A stretch of 33,703 bases of DNA from Nitrososphaeraceae archaeon (GCA_025449515.1 JANWJI010000043.1:1-33703); one strand, 5' to 3'; shown: positions 8,826 to 18,201, counted from the stretch's first letter. The notes: generated from the sequence alone by a model not told the origin. Numbers and translations: made by a program.

Positions 8826-9635
8826 TTGTGGACGCCTAATTCCGTTAATCCTCATCATAGAAGAATTTCTGAAAACACTGGTCGCGCCAAAGCTAAATAC
8901 GCTATAGCAGGCTTGGTTGCAATCCTAATTATTCAGATGTTACCTGGAGCACCTTCGATGCGACCATCCCAATTCTTTACGGCAACTAGTCAATCATCTT
9001 TGTATTCGATAGTTACACCTGTTCTCGCACAAAGGGTGGCGACAAATAGTACGTGTAATTGTACATTAGATACCACTACTTATGGTCATTTGTCTGAGAA
9101 TGTCTCTGGTATTACTATCCCCAAGGTGAGGATTGTACAAAATCAATCTTTGCAAAGCCAAACTGAAGGCCATCTCACGTGGAAGGCAATAAAGCCTATG
9201 CAGTTGATGGGAATTCTTACTAATGGTTTCTTTCTAGGAAATTTTTCCAGCGGTACTGCCTCCACGGTTGCACTAAACTCATTGAATGTCAAACCAAATG
9301 ATTCAATAGGCATTCAGATAGGTGGAGGAACTATCCCTACAACTGCAAAAGCAGAACTATTGAAGGCTGATATAGATGTGAACGGCACGCTTGCCCAAAT
9401 TAAAACTGTTGGTAAACCTATATCTACCTTGGATGTAAATCATGGTAAGAATATGAAGATGGCGTTGGCAAAGAATAAACTTCTCGCAGGACTTGATCCT
9501 CATCCAAATAACTATCTATTACTCATGTCTTTAACGTATGACGATGGTGTCAAATCAGCCGGCTCATCACCTATTAAAGGATTGAACAAAAATCACATTG
9601 TGGCAATGTATGAGACAGTATTGCAAGCGGGCTAG
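8826..9635 (+). CDS. Membrane-anchored exported protein, unknown function
   Basis: 269 residues from TTG 8826. A basic N-terminus (PHHRRISENTGRAKAKY) precedes one hydrophobic segment (AIAGLVAILIIQMLPGAP, residues 26-43), so it is a type II anchor or late signal peptide. The outer part has a CNC pair (STCNCTLDT), then a globular region with ITIPKVRIVQNQSLQSQ, LTNGFFLGNFSSGTAS and a C-terminal stretch LAGLDPHPNNYLLLMSLTYD. No known domain is evident. The start choice rests on the open frame; the basic stretch before the helix favours it. It faces the dipeptidase gene across a 320-bp gap. Confidence 0.7.
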   Translation: MWTPNSVNPHHRRISENTGRAKAKYAIAGLVAILIIQMLPGAPSMRPSQFFTATSQSSLYSIVTPVLAQRVATNSTCNCTLDTTTYGHLSENVSGITIPKVRIVQNQSLQSQTEGHLTWKAIKPMQLMGILTNGFFLGNFSSGTASTVALNSLNVKPNDSIGIQIGGGTIPTTAKAELLKADIDVNGTLAQIKTVGKPISTLDVNHGKNMKMALAKNKLLAGLDPHPNNYLLLMSLTYDDGVKSAGSSPIKGLNKNHIVAMYETVLQAG

Positions 9636-9956
9636 AACAGTACCGTGCTCGTTCAAGGATTAGGATAATAGCCAAATAGTATGATATCCATAAGATATTC
9701 CGAAGACTTTCGATAGCTCTTACTAAAAATTATTTCAACGAGATACTCGATTTTGAGTGAATAATTGGAAGCAATATTCAGATATCTTGATCACGGATCC
9801 ATAGGTGTTGGAAACTATGATCAAGTAGTTGCGACTAGAATAAAAAACTAGGATCATCAAATGAACTTAATTCTCTGATTATGGTCAAGTATTTTTGAAA
9901 CAGGTATTAATTCTACAAATTTATATGTATTTCCGAACCTATCCCTATAGATTATA
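9636..9956. other. Convergent intergenic region
   Basis: 321 bp between two converging genes. AT-rich, no open frame of note. It should hold both transcription ends; short T-runs are present but no distinct terminator hairpin. Confidence 0.45.
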
Positions 9957-11327
9957 CTATCCATAAGTTTGCATTATGCTTGCCATGCATTTAGTAGCTT
10001 TATTGATCAAATCCAATCTAGCGAATTCATTAGGAGAATGAGATCTATTGTATTTGTATGATCCTCCTATGCAAATACATGGTGCACCGAGTATTTTCTT
10101 AAAATGATACATTGGACCCGAGCCTGCAGAAGAGACGCTAATCACTGCTTTGCCAAAGGTTTCAGTCGCGGCACTTTTAACTGACTTTACAAATGGATTG
10201 TTTATTGATGTCCTGGCAGGCCTCTCGCCATCAATCATCTTCAATTCTATGGAGTTTTCAAATCCCCTTTCTACAAGATGGTTCTGAAAGCGAGCGAATT
10301 GTTTCTCAGGATCCATGTCTGGGACTAGTCTAAATTCTAACCTCGCCATCGCCTTGGCAGGCAATACTGTCTTGCTGCCCTGACCAGTATAACCAGATGA
10401 TAAGCCACATATATTACAAGTGGGTTTCTCAATCAGAGCCTTTCGGAGTTCAACTCCATCCAAGTTATTGACAAATTTCTTTATTCCGTATTCATTCTTA
10501 AAATCATCTTCATCAAATGGTTCATTTTCTATAATACGAATCTCTTCTTCCGTCGTAATCCTTATGTCTCTGTACCATTCATTGATCAAAATCCTTCCGT
10601 TCTTATCACAGATCGTGTCTAAGGCACACACTAATATCCAAGCAGGGTTTTCCACCAAAACTGCCAAACTAGAATGAATGTCATGAGATGGACCTCTTGC
10701 GACTAGATCTACAGACAATATTCCCTTTAGTCCCAAATGTATAACCGCCCTATCCTTCGAATCTACGAGTCCAAATTCCCAAATTATTCCATCGCAAGCA
10801 AATTTCTTCTTGTATTTGGTAAGAAATTCTTGAATATGTAAACTTCCTATCTCCTCTTCTCCCTCGACAATAAATTTTATGTTACATGGAACATCTCCTG
10901 TCTCCTTCAAATAATATTCAACAGCCTTAATTCGAGTAATTAATTCCCCTTTATCGTCGGATGAACCACGCCCAAAAATGTAATTACCGTCAACATCGCC
11001 ACTGAATGGATCTGCATTATTCCATAATTCGACAGGTCCTTCTGGTTGGACGTCATAATGATTGTAAAATAATATAGTCTTGCCTGATGGATTTGATCGT
11101 GATTTAACCTCACCGAATACTATCGGAGGTACATCACCCTCTCGATCATTTAAATAAATTAACTCAGTTTTGATATTAGCTTTAGTCATAATTGCTGCCA
11201 CAAGATTTGCACATCTGACGAGGTTTTGTTTATTTGAGGCACTGCTTGGTTGTCGAATTAGAATTTGAAGATCATGTATGATATCATGCATATTGCAATC
11301 AATGGCACAATTTACCTTCATGATCAT
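9957..11327 (-). CDS. M20-family metallodipeptidase
   Basis: 456 residues of the M20 (ArgE/DapE/carnosinase-like) di-zinc peptidase family, which cleaves dipeptides or acyl-amino acids in the cytoplasm. Metal-site residues are all visible: FYNHYDVQPEG (His90, Asp92), GRGSSDDKGE (bridging Asp near 124), EGEEEIGS (catalytic Glu and ligand near 157-159), and the last ligand His in SHSPNEFARLD near the C-terminus. A dimerisation lid lies between about 200 and 320. Length is normal for dipeptidases of the CNDP/PepV type. The first Met is at 11327, but a TATA-like ATTATATAAG at about 11335-11344 is so close that Met13 (11291, MHDIIHDLQ) may be the real start. It is divergent from the MEDS gene. Confidence 0.92.
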   Translation of the reverse strand: MIMKVNCAIDCNMHDIIHDLQILIRQPSSASNKQNLVRCANLVAAIMTKANIKTELIYLNDREGDVPPIVFGEVKSRSNPSGKTILFYNHYDVQPEGPVELWNNADPFSGDVDGNYIFGRGSSDDKGELITRIKAVEYYLKETGDVPCNIKFIVEGEEEIGSLHIQEFLTKYKKKFACDGIIWEFGLVDSKDRAVIHLGLKGILSVDLVARGPSHDIHSSLAVLVENPAWILVCALDTICDKNGRILINEWYRDIRITTEEEIRIIENEPFDEDDFKNEYGIKKFVNNLDGVELRKALIEKPTCNICGLSSGYTGQGSKTVLPAKAMARLEFRLVPDMDPEKQFARFQNHLVERGFENSIELKMIDGERPARTSINNPFVKSVKSAATETFGKAVISVSSAGSGPMYHFKKILGAPCICIGGSYKYNRSHSPNEFARLDLINKATKCMASIMQTYG

Positions 11328-11424
11328 TTATTGCTTATATAATGTAATAAGAAGTAATAATATTTTCCAGTTAATCTTTGTCTTAGAGGTATTTTCTCCA
11401 ATATTATAAATAATCAATAAATAC

Positions 11425-11961
11425 ATGCGAATACTCTTACCATATGAACAGAAAATAGAGCATAATATTATTATATATTCAAATATTGTAGATCTTGTAG
11501 ATATTTACACAAATTATTGCAAAAATGCACTCTCTTCAAATGAAATCGTTCTGATTTCATCGCACTACGAATCTGCGGCCAGGATATTTGAAATTTTGAA
11601 GGATAATATCAATTCCATCGAAACATATAAGGCAAATGGTTCACTCGTGATCGTGAATTCGACAAGAGCATACTTTGGCCTAAAAAATGATTTTGTAGGA
11701 ATGATGATAATGCTAAAAATGTTGCTCACACGTAGAACTAAGTTATCCAAAGATGGAATAATGGTGATCTCTGACATGGGAAATTTTTTCCATCCTCTCT
11801 TAAGGATCAATGACCTTTTCAGACATGAAGAGGAAATATCCTCTGCTACATCTTTGCAATTTAGATTTTACTGCAGTTATTCTACATTTGATTTAGATTC
11901 CTTTAGCAAAGACCAAGAGCAGGAACTAATGAAAAAGCATAATAGACTTATTAATTTATGA
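11425..11961 (+). CDS. MEDS (DcmR-like sensory) domain protein
   Basis: 178 residues. The whole protein resembles the MEDS domain, a KaiC-related but P-loop-less fold used as a sensor in archaeal and methylotroph signalling proteins. Supporting features are an early strand-helix unit with IYSNIVDLVDIYTNYCKNAL, then VLISSHYESAARIFEILKDN, a central GSLVIVNSTRAYFG, and DGIMVISDMGNFFH as the late hydrophobic strand with Asp. No output domain is attached, so it probably acts through a partner. It starts 97 nt from the divergent dipeptidase and ends overlapping the convergent small frame at 11956-12159 by 6 nt. Family assignment is from fold pattern, not from a decisive motif. Confidence 0.6.
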   Translation: MRILLPYEQKIEHNIIIYSNIVDLVDIYTNYCKNALSSNEIVLISSHYESAARIFEILKDNINSIETYKANGSLVIVNSTRAYFGLKNDFVGMMIMLKMLLTRRTKLSKDGIMVISDMGNFFHPLLRINDLFRHEEEISSATSLQFRFYCSYSTFDLDSFSKDQEQELMKKHNRLINL

Positions 11962-12159
11962 GACGGGGTTTGTAGATACATTAATAGAGCGAAACAACTG
12001 TAATGTAATAGCATGCGGTTGTCTCTTATCAGATATCGGCTTATGCGGATGAGGAGGATATCTAAGAATAAGCTTTTCCTGATCGTTAGGTCTCTCATAT
12101 TTTTCTACCTTAGCATTAAAATCAAGCTTGGATGGGTTTAGATAAAGAATATCTCCCAA
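11956..12159 (-). CDS. Possible small protein, unknown
   Basis: 67 codons from TTG 12159. The sequence is charged and Pro-rich (KYERPNDQEKLILRYPPHPH, then KPISDKRQPHAITLQLF), with archaeal AGA codon use. It overlaps the MEDS gene end by 6 nt, tail to tail, and lies 37 nt downstream of the small membrane protein gene on the same strand, so the two could be co-transcribed. No family recognised; may be spurious. Confidence 0.35.
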   Translation of the reverse strand: MGDILYLNPSKLDFNAKVEKYERPNDQEKLILRYPPHPHKPISDKRQPHAITLQLFRSINVSTNPVS

Positions 12160-12196
12160 TGGTGTGGTCTAGTAAGCCAATACTAAAAAAGTATAG

Positions 12197-12502
12197 TCAT
12201 GGCCTATACCAATTTGAAAAGTTGCTTTCTTCTGATCTATTTCTTGACCAAATCCTTTGTTTCCACAAATACTTTATCAGGAGGAAATGCTTTGCAATAA
12301 AGCCAAGAGATATCGAAATCGCGCCACCCGCAAGAAATCGTAAGCCGATAATTTTGAATCCATCAGCTTCTTCACTAATAGATATGAAATTACTTCCGAT
12401 GAAGATACAAACTATTCCAAAGGCCAGAATTATTATGCCCGCTATCAAGAAGGGCTTAAACAGCATCGCGGACTCGTTATTAGATTTAGTCATTGGCCCC
12501 AC
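12197..12502 (-). CDS. Small two-helix membrane protein
   Basis: 101 residues from GTG 12502, or 98 from ATG 12493. Two hydrophobic segments, FLIAGIIILAFGIVCIFIGS (about 18-37) and GLRFLAGGAISISLGFIAKH (about 53-72), flank a short acidic loop (SEEADGF); the tail is basic (KQRIWSRNRS). Such hairpin membrane proteins are common in Nitrososphaeria but unnamed. The opposite-strand frame over the same bases is less hydrophobic and looks like a shadow. Function unknown. Confidence 0.55.
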   Translation of the reverse strand: MGPMTKSNNESAMLFKPFLIAGIIILAFGIVCIFIGSNFISISEEADGFKIIGLRFLAGGAISISLGFIAKHFLLIKYLWKQRIWSRNRSEESNFSNWYRP

Positions 12503-13906
12503 ACTAGTAATATGACTCGACTAATTAAATTATTTAGGTCATAATCTTCGCTCGTCTGAGCGGACTATGAACAATCATTGAAAATTTAGATTCCCTTTTC
12601 AATATGAAACAGATATCGTATGAATATCAAGATGCATCAACAGTTAAGTATGTTCCAAATTCGCATGGAGGTCGTGCTATTTATCGTCGCTATGTTAATT
12701 CCTTTCAGATCTCCTAACAACTTCAGGTAGAGCATTTCCATCGTCAGACGACAAACGAGGTTCGTTTTTACAGTTAAATATGAGAGAGCGTAAAGTAACA
12801 ATCTCAAAGGGCTTTTAACTCATTAAGGGGAATTCTTAACCTCAGAGCGAGAACTGAAATTTGTCGTCATGTTCGATATCCTTCGAATATGCATTGAACA
12901 AACCAAACGATCTATTTCAACCGTCGATTCATCAGTTGGTTATATAGATTCTCTATAAATCCAGTGATTTCTCTCACTGGAAAGGTTAGAATATGTCAGC
13001 TCAGCATTTAGGGCAGTAACGTGCAGATTTCAATAAATCCGATTACTTTTACGACTTGTCCTGAGATGAAAATATGTATCTATTAATATAGCCGTCTTTT
13101 GGGTTTACTATTTCCAAAAGGCTCCAATTTAGCAATTATCGACCGCAGAAAACTAACTAAATACTAGAAGTAGACGACTCATCCTCATAGGTCAACGCTA
13201 TAGACATAGGACCAATTTCGCTCATACAAATTTTCATATTATCTTTCGATGGGGCGAGTTAATGTTTGAATCCCTTAAGTTTTCAATGCCTCACTTTTGG
13301 AGGTATTTAATCCCATTTATGATTTTGACAAGATACTCTTGATCGCAGCGACTGCAGTCACTGCACAGTAACTGCAATATATCATCCTTGTATTGTAGAA
13401 ACAGGACTTGGATTTTCCTCGTGAGATATATATGGCCTAAGTTAAGTGGAGAGGGGTTTGACTAGATGACAAGGTTAGGAATATTTCACTTGCAAAGTCC
13501 ATCACTAAATAGCGAACCTGTTCATGCCCGGTACTATTCTGAAGTTCCCAAGGTGGTTAAGTCCTCTTCATATCACGTGTCATAATACGAGGCTGATTTC
13601 CAGATCTGCCTCTAGGTGAAAGCGCTTGATTCTCCAAATTAGCGTGATCTCGATTTAATTTCCGAAACTGGAATTCGATCTTTTGGTTTTTACCTCAACT
13701 TTCATGTGTTATTTCGATCTCAATACTCATCACAAATATCGTTCCCGAGGCCGAGTTGACAAATTCCCAGTTGTGCTTCTTACGTAGAATACGCAAACAA
13801 CAATCCATACAAAATTATTAAATGCCAAAAACGGCTTATGAGTATACTTATGTGCGAAGATCAGAGAATTGACAAACGGGTAATTTCAGGGATTCCCATA
13901 CTACGT
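12503..13906. other. 1.4-kb gene-free region
   Basis: No frame on either strand has a convincing start, length or motif. The interval contains a run of small inverted repeats between 12943 and 13122 (separate entry) and three ACTGCA hexamers spaced 3 and 5 nt apart around 13352-13374. It may hold an RNA gene or the remains of a decayed gene. Confidence 0.45.
12943..13122. other. Cluster of four small hairpins, candidate structured RNA
   Basis: Four inverted repeats in 180 nt: TATAGA/TCTATA with a 3-nt loop (12943-12957); TCCAGTGA/TCACTGGA with a 6-nt loop (12960-12981); GATTT/AAATC with a 4-nt loop (13026-13039); and CTTTTGG/CCAAAAG with an 11-nt loop (13096-13120), extendable by GCC at 13091 after a bulge. 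None is followed by a T-run that would mark a terminator. In AT-rich DNA the weaker ones could be chance; the 8-bp arm is the best. Confidence 0.3.
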
Positions 13907-14236
13907 CTATTTCTTAACCGCTTTTCCCGAGTAATACTCCATGAAATCCTGGGAAAAGTCTGCAGTTTCCGCGATGCTGAGTTGGTTGTTTGTGGATTGT
14001 TCCTTAATCCAAATAATATTTCCGTCAAGATCAATCTCTATTTTTTTCGAATTCTTCAGGTATCTCAGAATTGCGTTAATCATATCTAGGTTCAGTTTTG
14101 GGGCTAACAGTTTTTGTAAATTTCTCACCTTAGGGTAGCCATCTACCTTTCTTAAGGTTGCTAGGAACAGGTCCAAGTGTTCATCTCTAAATTCTCCTGG
14201 CGATGTAATTTTATTTTTTCTTCCCTTATTTTTCAA
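13907..14236 (-). CDS. Small probable winged-helix-like protein
   Basis: 109 residues from TTG 14236. A basic N-terminus (NKGRKNKITS) is followed by helices and a unit reading VRNLQKLLAPKLNLDMINAI, then LRYLKNSKKIEIDLDGNIIW, which looks like helix-turn-helix plus a beta wing carrying a hydrophobic Trp. The C-terminus is acidic then basic. This pattern fits a small DNA-binding or protein-binding winged helix, but no named family is recognised. It reads away from the following surface-protein genes and has no operon partner. Real gene likely from its codon use and balanced composition. Confidence 0.6.
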   Translation of the reverse strand: MKNKGRKNKITSPGEFRDEHLDLFLATLRKVDGYPKVRNLQKLLAPKLNLDMINAILRYLKNSKKIEIDLDGNIIWIKEQSTNNQLSIAETADFSQDFMEYYSGKAVKK

Positions 14237-14800
14237 TTTAAATCGTTATCACCACATAATAATTAGGAGCAACATTAAACCCAAATATACTAAATGAAGT
14301 CTCTCATATTAACCAACAACAACCACTGTAATTAAGCATCCTCGCTTCGATATAGCCGCCATTTAAGTTGATGACCTATACCTTGCTTTGATGATTATAA
14401 CGAATCCGTTCGAGCTTATAATTAAGATAGATATATTCAGCACGGTATATTTTATGAGCATTACGAGTTTAAGTTCTACAAAGCTATTTACTGTCCAGAT
14501 ACTATTAATGGTATAATCGCGGGAGTTTATGACAAATACGGTCTCAAATTTCTGTAGGGATGTCAAAATCAGGACGATTTGACGTAAGATTTGGTGAGAA
14601 AATAAGACATCTGGTAATGGAGTAACTAAACTTAAATCCACCTTTAGATGGGATTCATTCATTTCACGATACTCATTCCCTGAGAGAGGAACACACTAAT
14701 CCCATTATTACTAACAAGCTTGGAGAGTCACTCTCTGCTGAAATTCGAACTGGAGTATAATTCCGATAGATAAGATGCATTATCACAACAGGATTAAGAA
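14237..14800. other. Intergenic, no supported gene
   Basis: A minus-strand frame of 99 codons at 14363-14662 exists but is Ile/Val-rich, without motif or codon bias typical of the neighbours, and is not called. No RNA gene seen. Confidence 0.45.
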
Positions 14801-15184
14801 TTATTTAGATTTGGAGACTATGTCGCCGTCGATGTGCTCAACAAAATATGTTGAACCATCTTTCTTATTTTGAACTTTCCATGCAAAATAGTTGCCACCG
14901 CTAATGGTGGAAGTTGCGGTACCTAGATATTGCCCAATGGAATTCGAATTTGCATTAGATTCATAAAATTCACCATTTCCTTTAATATAGACATAACCCA
15001 CCGCAAAATCTTTTGGACTAAGATGCATTGAATTATTTTGGGCGATAACTATAGAAATGGCGGCTTCTGGCGGGATGGGAATTCGGTTGATAGTCGGCTG
15101 ATCAAGTGAACCCGTTAAGGCCAAATAGACTATGATCGTTGCACCGATTCCTATTCCGAGAGATAGGATCACTTTTTTATCCAA
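14801..15184 (-). CDS. Small membrane-anchored exported protein
   Basis: 127 residues from TTG 15184 (MDKKVILSLGIGIG). The N-terminal helix (VILSLGIGIGATIIVYLALTG, residues 5-25) is a signal anchor; the rest is outside. It contains AAISIVIAQNNSMHLSPKDF, YVYIKGNGEFYESNANSN and a final strand-rich part (YFAWKVQNKKDGSTYFVEHI) that looks like a small beta domain. No cysteines or catalytic motif. A TATA-like GATTTATATT (about 15211-15220, minus) sits roughly 30 nt before the start, so the transcript may be nearly leaderless. Function unknown. Confidence 0.68.
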   Translation of the reverse strand: MDKKVILSLGIGIGATIIVYLALTGSLDQPTINRIPIPPEAAISIVIAQNNSMHLSPKDFAVGYVYIKGNGEFYESNANSNSIGQYLGTATSTISGGNYFAWKVQNKKDGSTYFVEHIDGDIVSKSK

Positions 15185-15873
15185 TCTTAATTATTCATGT
15201 AAAATATTCAAATATAAATCTAAGATTTATTCACGTTCGAAACATAGTCCTAACACGCGCCTCGCACTGATTAAGAGATCCAGGAATTTGCAAAGATCTA
15301 AATGAGGGCTCATTGTTCCGTACCTCTTACAGTTCGTCAATTTAGCTGTCTAATTCTAATCGTTTTGAACAGGATAGGAGATATTTGAGCATCACCCTCG
15401 AGCCTAATTTGTAATACGAAATGTACAAGACTCCTCTTCACCAAGTTTAAATAGATATGTAGTGTGCTGTGAATATCGGATCATGCCGACCCTAAGCGGT
15501 ACTATAATGCGTAGCAGCAATATAATTCATGCAACGGGGATAGATACAACTCACAATGCATGATTTTTAGCATATCACAATTTGTCATTGATGTACTAAT
15601 GATCGCTAACAAGAGTAATACCGCTAAATATAATTAATAGAATTTATTATTTTGACAGGCTTTGTCCCAACTACATTGAGATTTTGTGTTCGTGACTTTC
15701 TTCCAGATTCTTAAAGCACAAGTCCAGTTGACTTATTTTTATCATTCTAAATCGAAGTCATGTTGTTGTATCCTCTATTATTTTGGCATAATTCGATTAA
15801 TTGTTTAGATATAAACATGAAAAGTGAATCTGTCTCAGCCAGTATGAATACCGTGGTGGAGATCGATATTCTG
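15185..15873. other. Intergenic, no gene recognised
   Basis: 689 bp. Short frames only, for example 26 codons from ATG 15484. The left end carries the promoter of the small exported protein. No repeats or RNA genes noted. Confidence 0.45.
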
Positions 15874-16896
15874 TTAATAATGTTCCGCGTTCGCGAAGCG
15901 ACCGCTATTTACGCTAGTTCTATTATATTTTCGCGCGATTCCATTCATAGTGAGCCAAACGACAGACGCGATGCTCAATCCCATAATGAATGTTCTAATG
16001 AACTCAGAAATTGTATTTTGGAATGTATCAATAGAATTCCTATTTCGAATATTCTTGTCATTAACAACTTGCAAACTGCCTAAATCCAACAAAATGGATG
16101 ACCCTTCATACATGAAGTCTCCTGCATATTTCAACTGGACATTCTTCAGGCTATTAACAAGATTCGTCGAATTACTATATGTTATATATTGTTGAATAGG
16201 AATTACTGCTTTGCCGCTATGATTCGTGACTGCTGTGATTCTTCTCCCGTTTGTTGCATCTACTAATTGTATGAGAGATTTCGAAATCCCATCATTAAGA
16301 TCCTCTTTATCAACAAGGGTTGTTGACAGAAAACCATCGCTTTTATTCTTAATATTGGGACCAATGTGTCTATCAATGGAAATGACACTACCATGTCGCT
16401 GTACTTCAATCGCGTATGTTTCACTGTGTATGCTATGGCTCTCATCACTGTTCGCTTCATATATTTTCAAGTTATTGGTGCTTCTTAACATTGCCGTCAA
16501 TTTGTGAGGATTAGACTTGCTCGCCGAGGCAGAGTAGATATGATATATAGGTCCCCACTTACCATTGCTTGAAGTTATTGGGATGCCTTGAGATTGACTA
16601 CCATCTCCCCAATCAACATCTACTTGGTAATCTCTTAAATGAGCATGTTTTGTTACGCCTATTACTCCCACCTGGTCGATTCCCCATCTAGGTGATGTGT
16701 TACCCACGAAGGCAATCGTTATAGAAGGAATGCTCTTTGCTGAGACTTCAATTACCCCATTTACAAGGTATCCTAAAACGAGCAAAGAAAAACCAAATAA
16801 TGAGAGAAATACCACCTTATGTGATAGTATAGGTTCTACATGCAAAAAGCGCGAAGCAAGGAATGCAAGTCTTCTTACTCGTAAGATCTCGTTCAC
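15874..16896 (-). CDS. Surface protein with PKD-like domain, anchored at both ends
   Basis: 340 residues from GTG 16896. An N-terminal hydrophobic segment (VVFLSLFGFSLLVLGYLVNG, about 28-47) acts as signal or anchor. About residues 55-145 look like a PKD/Ig-like domain: VDVDWGDGSQSQG is the classic WGDG turn, followed by WGPIYHIYSA, matching the family's Y/H-x-Y strand. A second beta-rich domain follows, with VQRHGSVISIDRHIG and a third region GRRITAVTNHSGKAVIPIQQ resembling an Ig-like surface module. A C-terminal helix (FIRTFIMGLSIASVVWLTMN, about 302-321) then a short basic tail completes it. PKD domains mediate extracellular adhesion or stabilise S-layer-associated proteins. No operon partner is evident. 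Partner unknown. Confidence 0.72.
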   Translation of the reverse strand: MNEILRVRRLAFLASRFLHVEPILSHKVVFLSLFGFSLLVLGYLVNGVIEVSAKSIPSITIAFVGNTSPRWGIDQVGVIGVTKHAHLRDYQVDVDWGDGSQSQGIPITSSNGKWGPIYHIYSASASKSNPHKLTAMLRSTNNLKIYEANSDESHSIHSETYAIEVQRHGSVISIDRHIGPNIKNKSDGFLSTTLVDKEDLNDGISKSLIQLVDATNGRRITAVTNHSGKAVIPIQQYITYSNSTNLVNSLKNVQLKYAGDFMYEGSSILLDLGSLQVVNDKNIRNRNSIDTFQNTISEFIRTFIMGLSIASVVWLTMNGIARKYNRTSVNSGRFANAEHY

Positions 16897-17202
16897 GGAT
16901 GATAAATAAGGTTGGTTTCTATTTTGCTTAACTGTTATTTGTCTATGAATTATTCACATCGTTAATTAGAGAAAATTAATGCTAACCATAAACTGTAACG
17001 AAGACATAACTGAATAGTATTTTTCAGTAAACAAGTTCTGACTAATATGTACTTATGATTTCGTACATATAATCTTAAGTCGAATTAATATCGGCGTAGA
17101 ATTATTTTAAAATTTTGACGCAAATTGCTTTCTATGTTTCGTGTCGCTAAAAAAGCACATAATTAACGTTGTTCACCTCGATAAAAAACAAAAATGATAT
17201 AA
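16897..17202. other. Intergenic, carries one copy of a 17-bp repeat
   Basis: No gene seen. ATCTTAAGTCGAATTAA at 17072-17088 recurs at 17716-17732 and 17793-17809 in the tandem duplication downstream. Confidence 0.5.
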
Positions 17203-17704
17203 GCAATTGGATCTGGCTACATTTTCAATCTGCTTACTCTCTTTTCGATTCTTGTGTTCTTTTTTGCAATACTAATAGTGATTCAAGAGTACACGCTGAA
17301 AATCGTATTCAACCAGCATTAACTAAAATGCGCTCTTGTAGACCAAGCTGTCAGACAGAATATAGTAGGACTTCTAGATAATTTTGGAAACACGCACGTC
17401 ACAACCAATAGAGTCTTTTAGTAAAAGACAGAAACGATAGAGAACATATGAGATATTAGTGCAAAGGACTTACGTATATGCATCTGCTCATGACAATAAG
17501 ACGGCACAGGTTGACTCTGTTACGAGTCCAGCTATACCTATGATTAAGCTCGACGAAAAAGTAGCGTTTAGAGCCGTGCCTCATCCGTGAGTGGCCTCGA
17601 TTATTAGATTTTATACTTGCGAAGACATCGATCTCCACCCAGATATGAATTACCTTAGAGATAGGCAAGGACAAATTTACCGAATTCGATATACATGGAA
17701 TTGT
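17203..17704 (+). pseudogene. Decayed gene with N-terminal membrane helix
   Basis: From 17203 the frame reads a membrane segment (FNLLTLFSILVFFFAILIVI), meets a TAA at 17320-17322, continues in the same frame as ALVDQAVRQNIVGLLDNFGN to a TAG at 17419, and then protein-like sequence resumes in another frame from 17459 (TYVYASAHDNKTAQVDSVTS, then IPMIKLDEKVAF), with a TGA at 17588 and 38 more open codons to 17704. Membrane helix plus a polar outer part suggests a sensor or exported protein, but no domain is recognised. It may be one gene with the pieces at 17863-18201. Evidence is the long near-open frames with natural composition, so confidence is moderate. Confidence 0.4.
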
Positions 17705-17837
17705 TAGAAGTAGTGATCTTAAGTCGAATTAAGATATAGATATTTTAGTCTTGGCAAAAGGCACGATTTACATGGAATAGTTAGAAGTAGTGATCTTAAG
17801 TCGAATTAAGATATAGATATTTTAGTCTTGGCAAAAG
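17687..17837. repeat. 77-bp tandem duplication
   Basis: 17687-17760 and 17764-17837 are the same 74-nt sequence with two differences, at a 77-bp period. Each copy contains ATCTTAAGTCGAATTAA, itself a short inverted repeat (CTTAA/TTAAG). The period is not a multiple of three, so it would break any frame running through it. Confidence 0.9.
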
Positions 17838-17862
17838 ACACTATAATCCCGAATGTGGATCC

Positions 17863-18201
17863 ATGAGTATGAAAATTATCGATCCATATCGTCCATCCAT
17901 TTCGGGAGTGATCTATGGCGATGCACACAATAAAGGTGTAATCGTCAAAGCTCTAAATTCAAAGACCGCATATCTGAACTTTTTTCGTATCAGTCGGAGA
18001 TCGCAAAGTATAGATGAGGAATAAATCATTCGACTTGAATTGAATCATGATATCACTGTCATGAAGTACTCGGATAAAGACTCAAATAGAAATCTAATGA
18101 AACTACTGCATATACCAAATTCATTGAAAAATCTGCCTATTAAAGTGTTGACTAACTTGATAAAAATATTGAATTTGCCCATGCTCATAAAATCTATCTG
18201 A
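17863..18201 (+). pseudogene. Possible gene remnant interrupted by one stop
   Basis: From ATG 17863 a frame runs 53 codons (MSMKIIDPYRPSISGVIYGD, then GVIVKALNSKTAYLNFF) to a TAA at 18022-18024 and goes on in the same frame for 58 codons (LELNHDITVMKYSDKDSNRN) to TGA 18199-18201. One stop in 112 codons of AT-rich DNA is suggestive of coding origin. The frame is also open upstream into the tandem duplication. No family recognised; the first part alone could be a 53-residue gene. Confidence 0.35.

Noticed and set aside
12132..12515. Plus-strand frame of 127 codons
   Set aside because: Antiparallel to the two-helix membrane protein at 12197-12502, which has the better hydrophobic pattern and composition.
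13190..13270. Minus-strand 26-codon frame ending ALTYEDESSTSSI
   Set aside because: Resembles a protein tail by eye, but too short and without supporting upstream frame.
14363..14662. Minus-strand frame of 99 codons
   Set aside because: Ile/Val/Leu-rich without a motif, normal helix spacing or start signal; looks like chance in AT-rich DNA.
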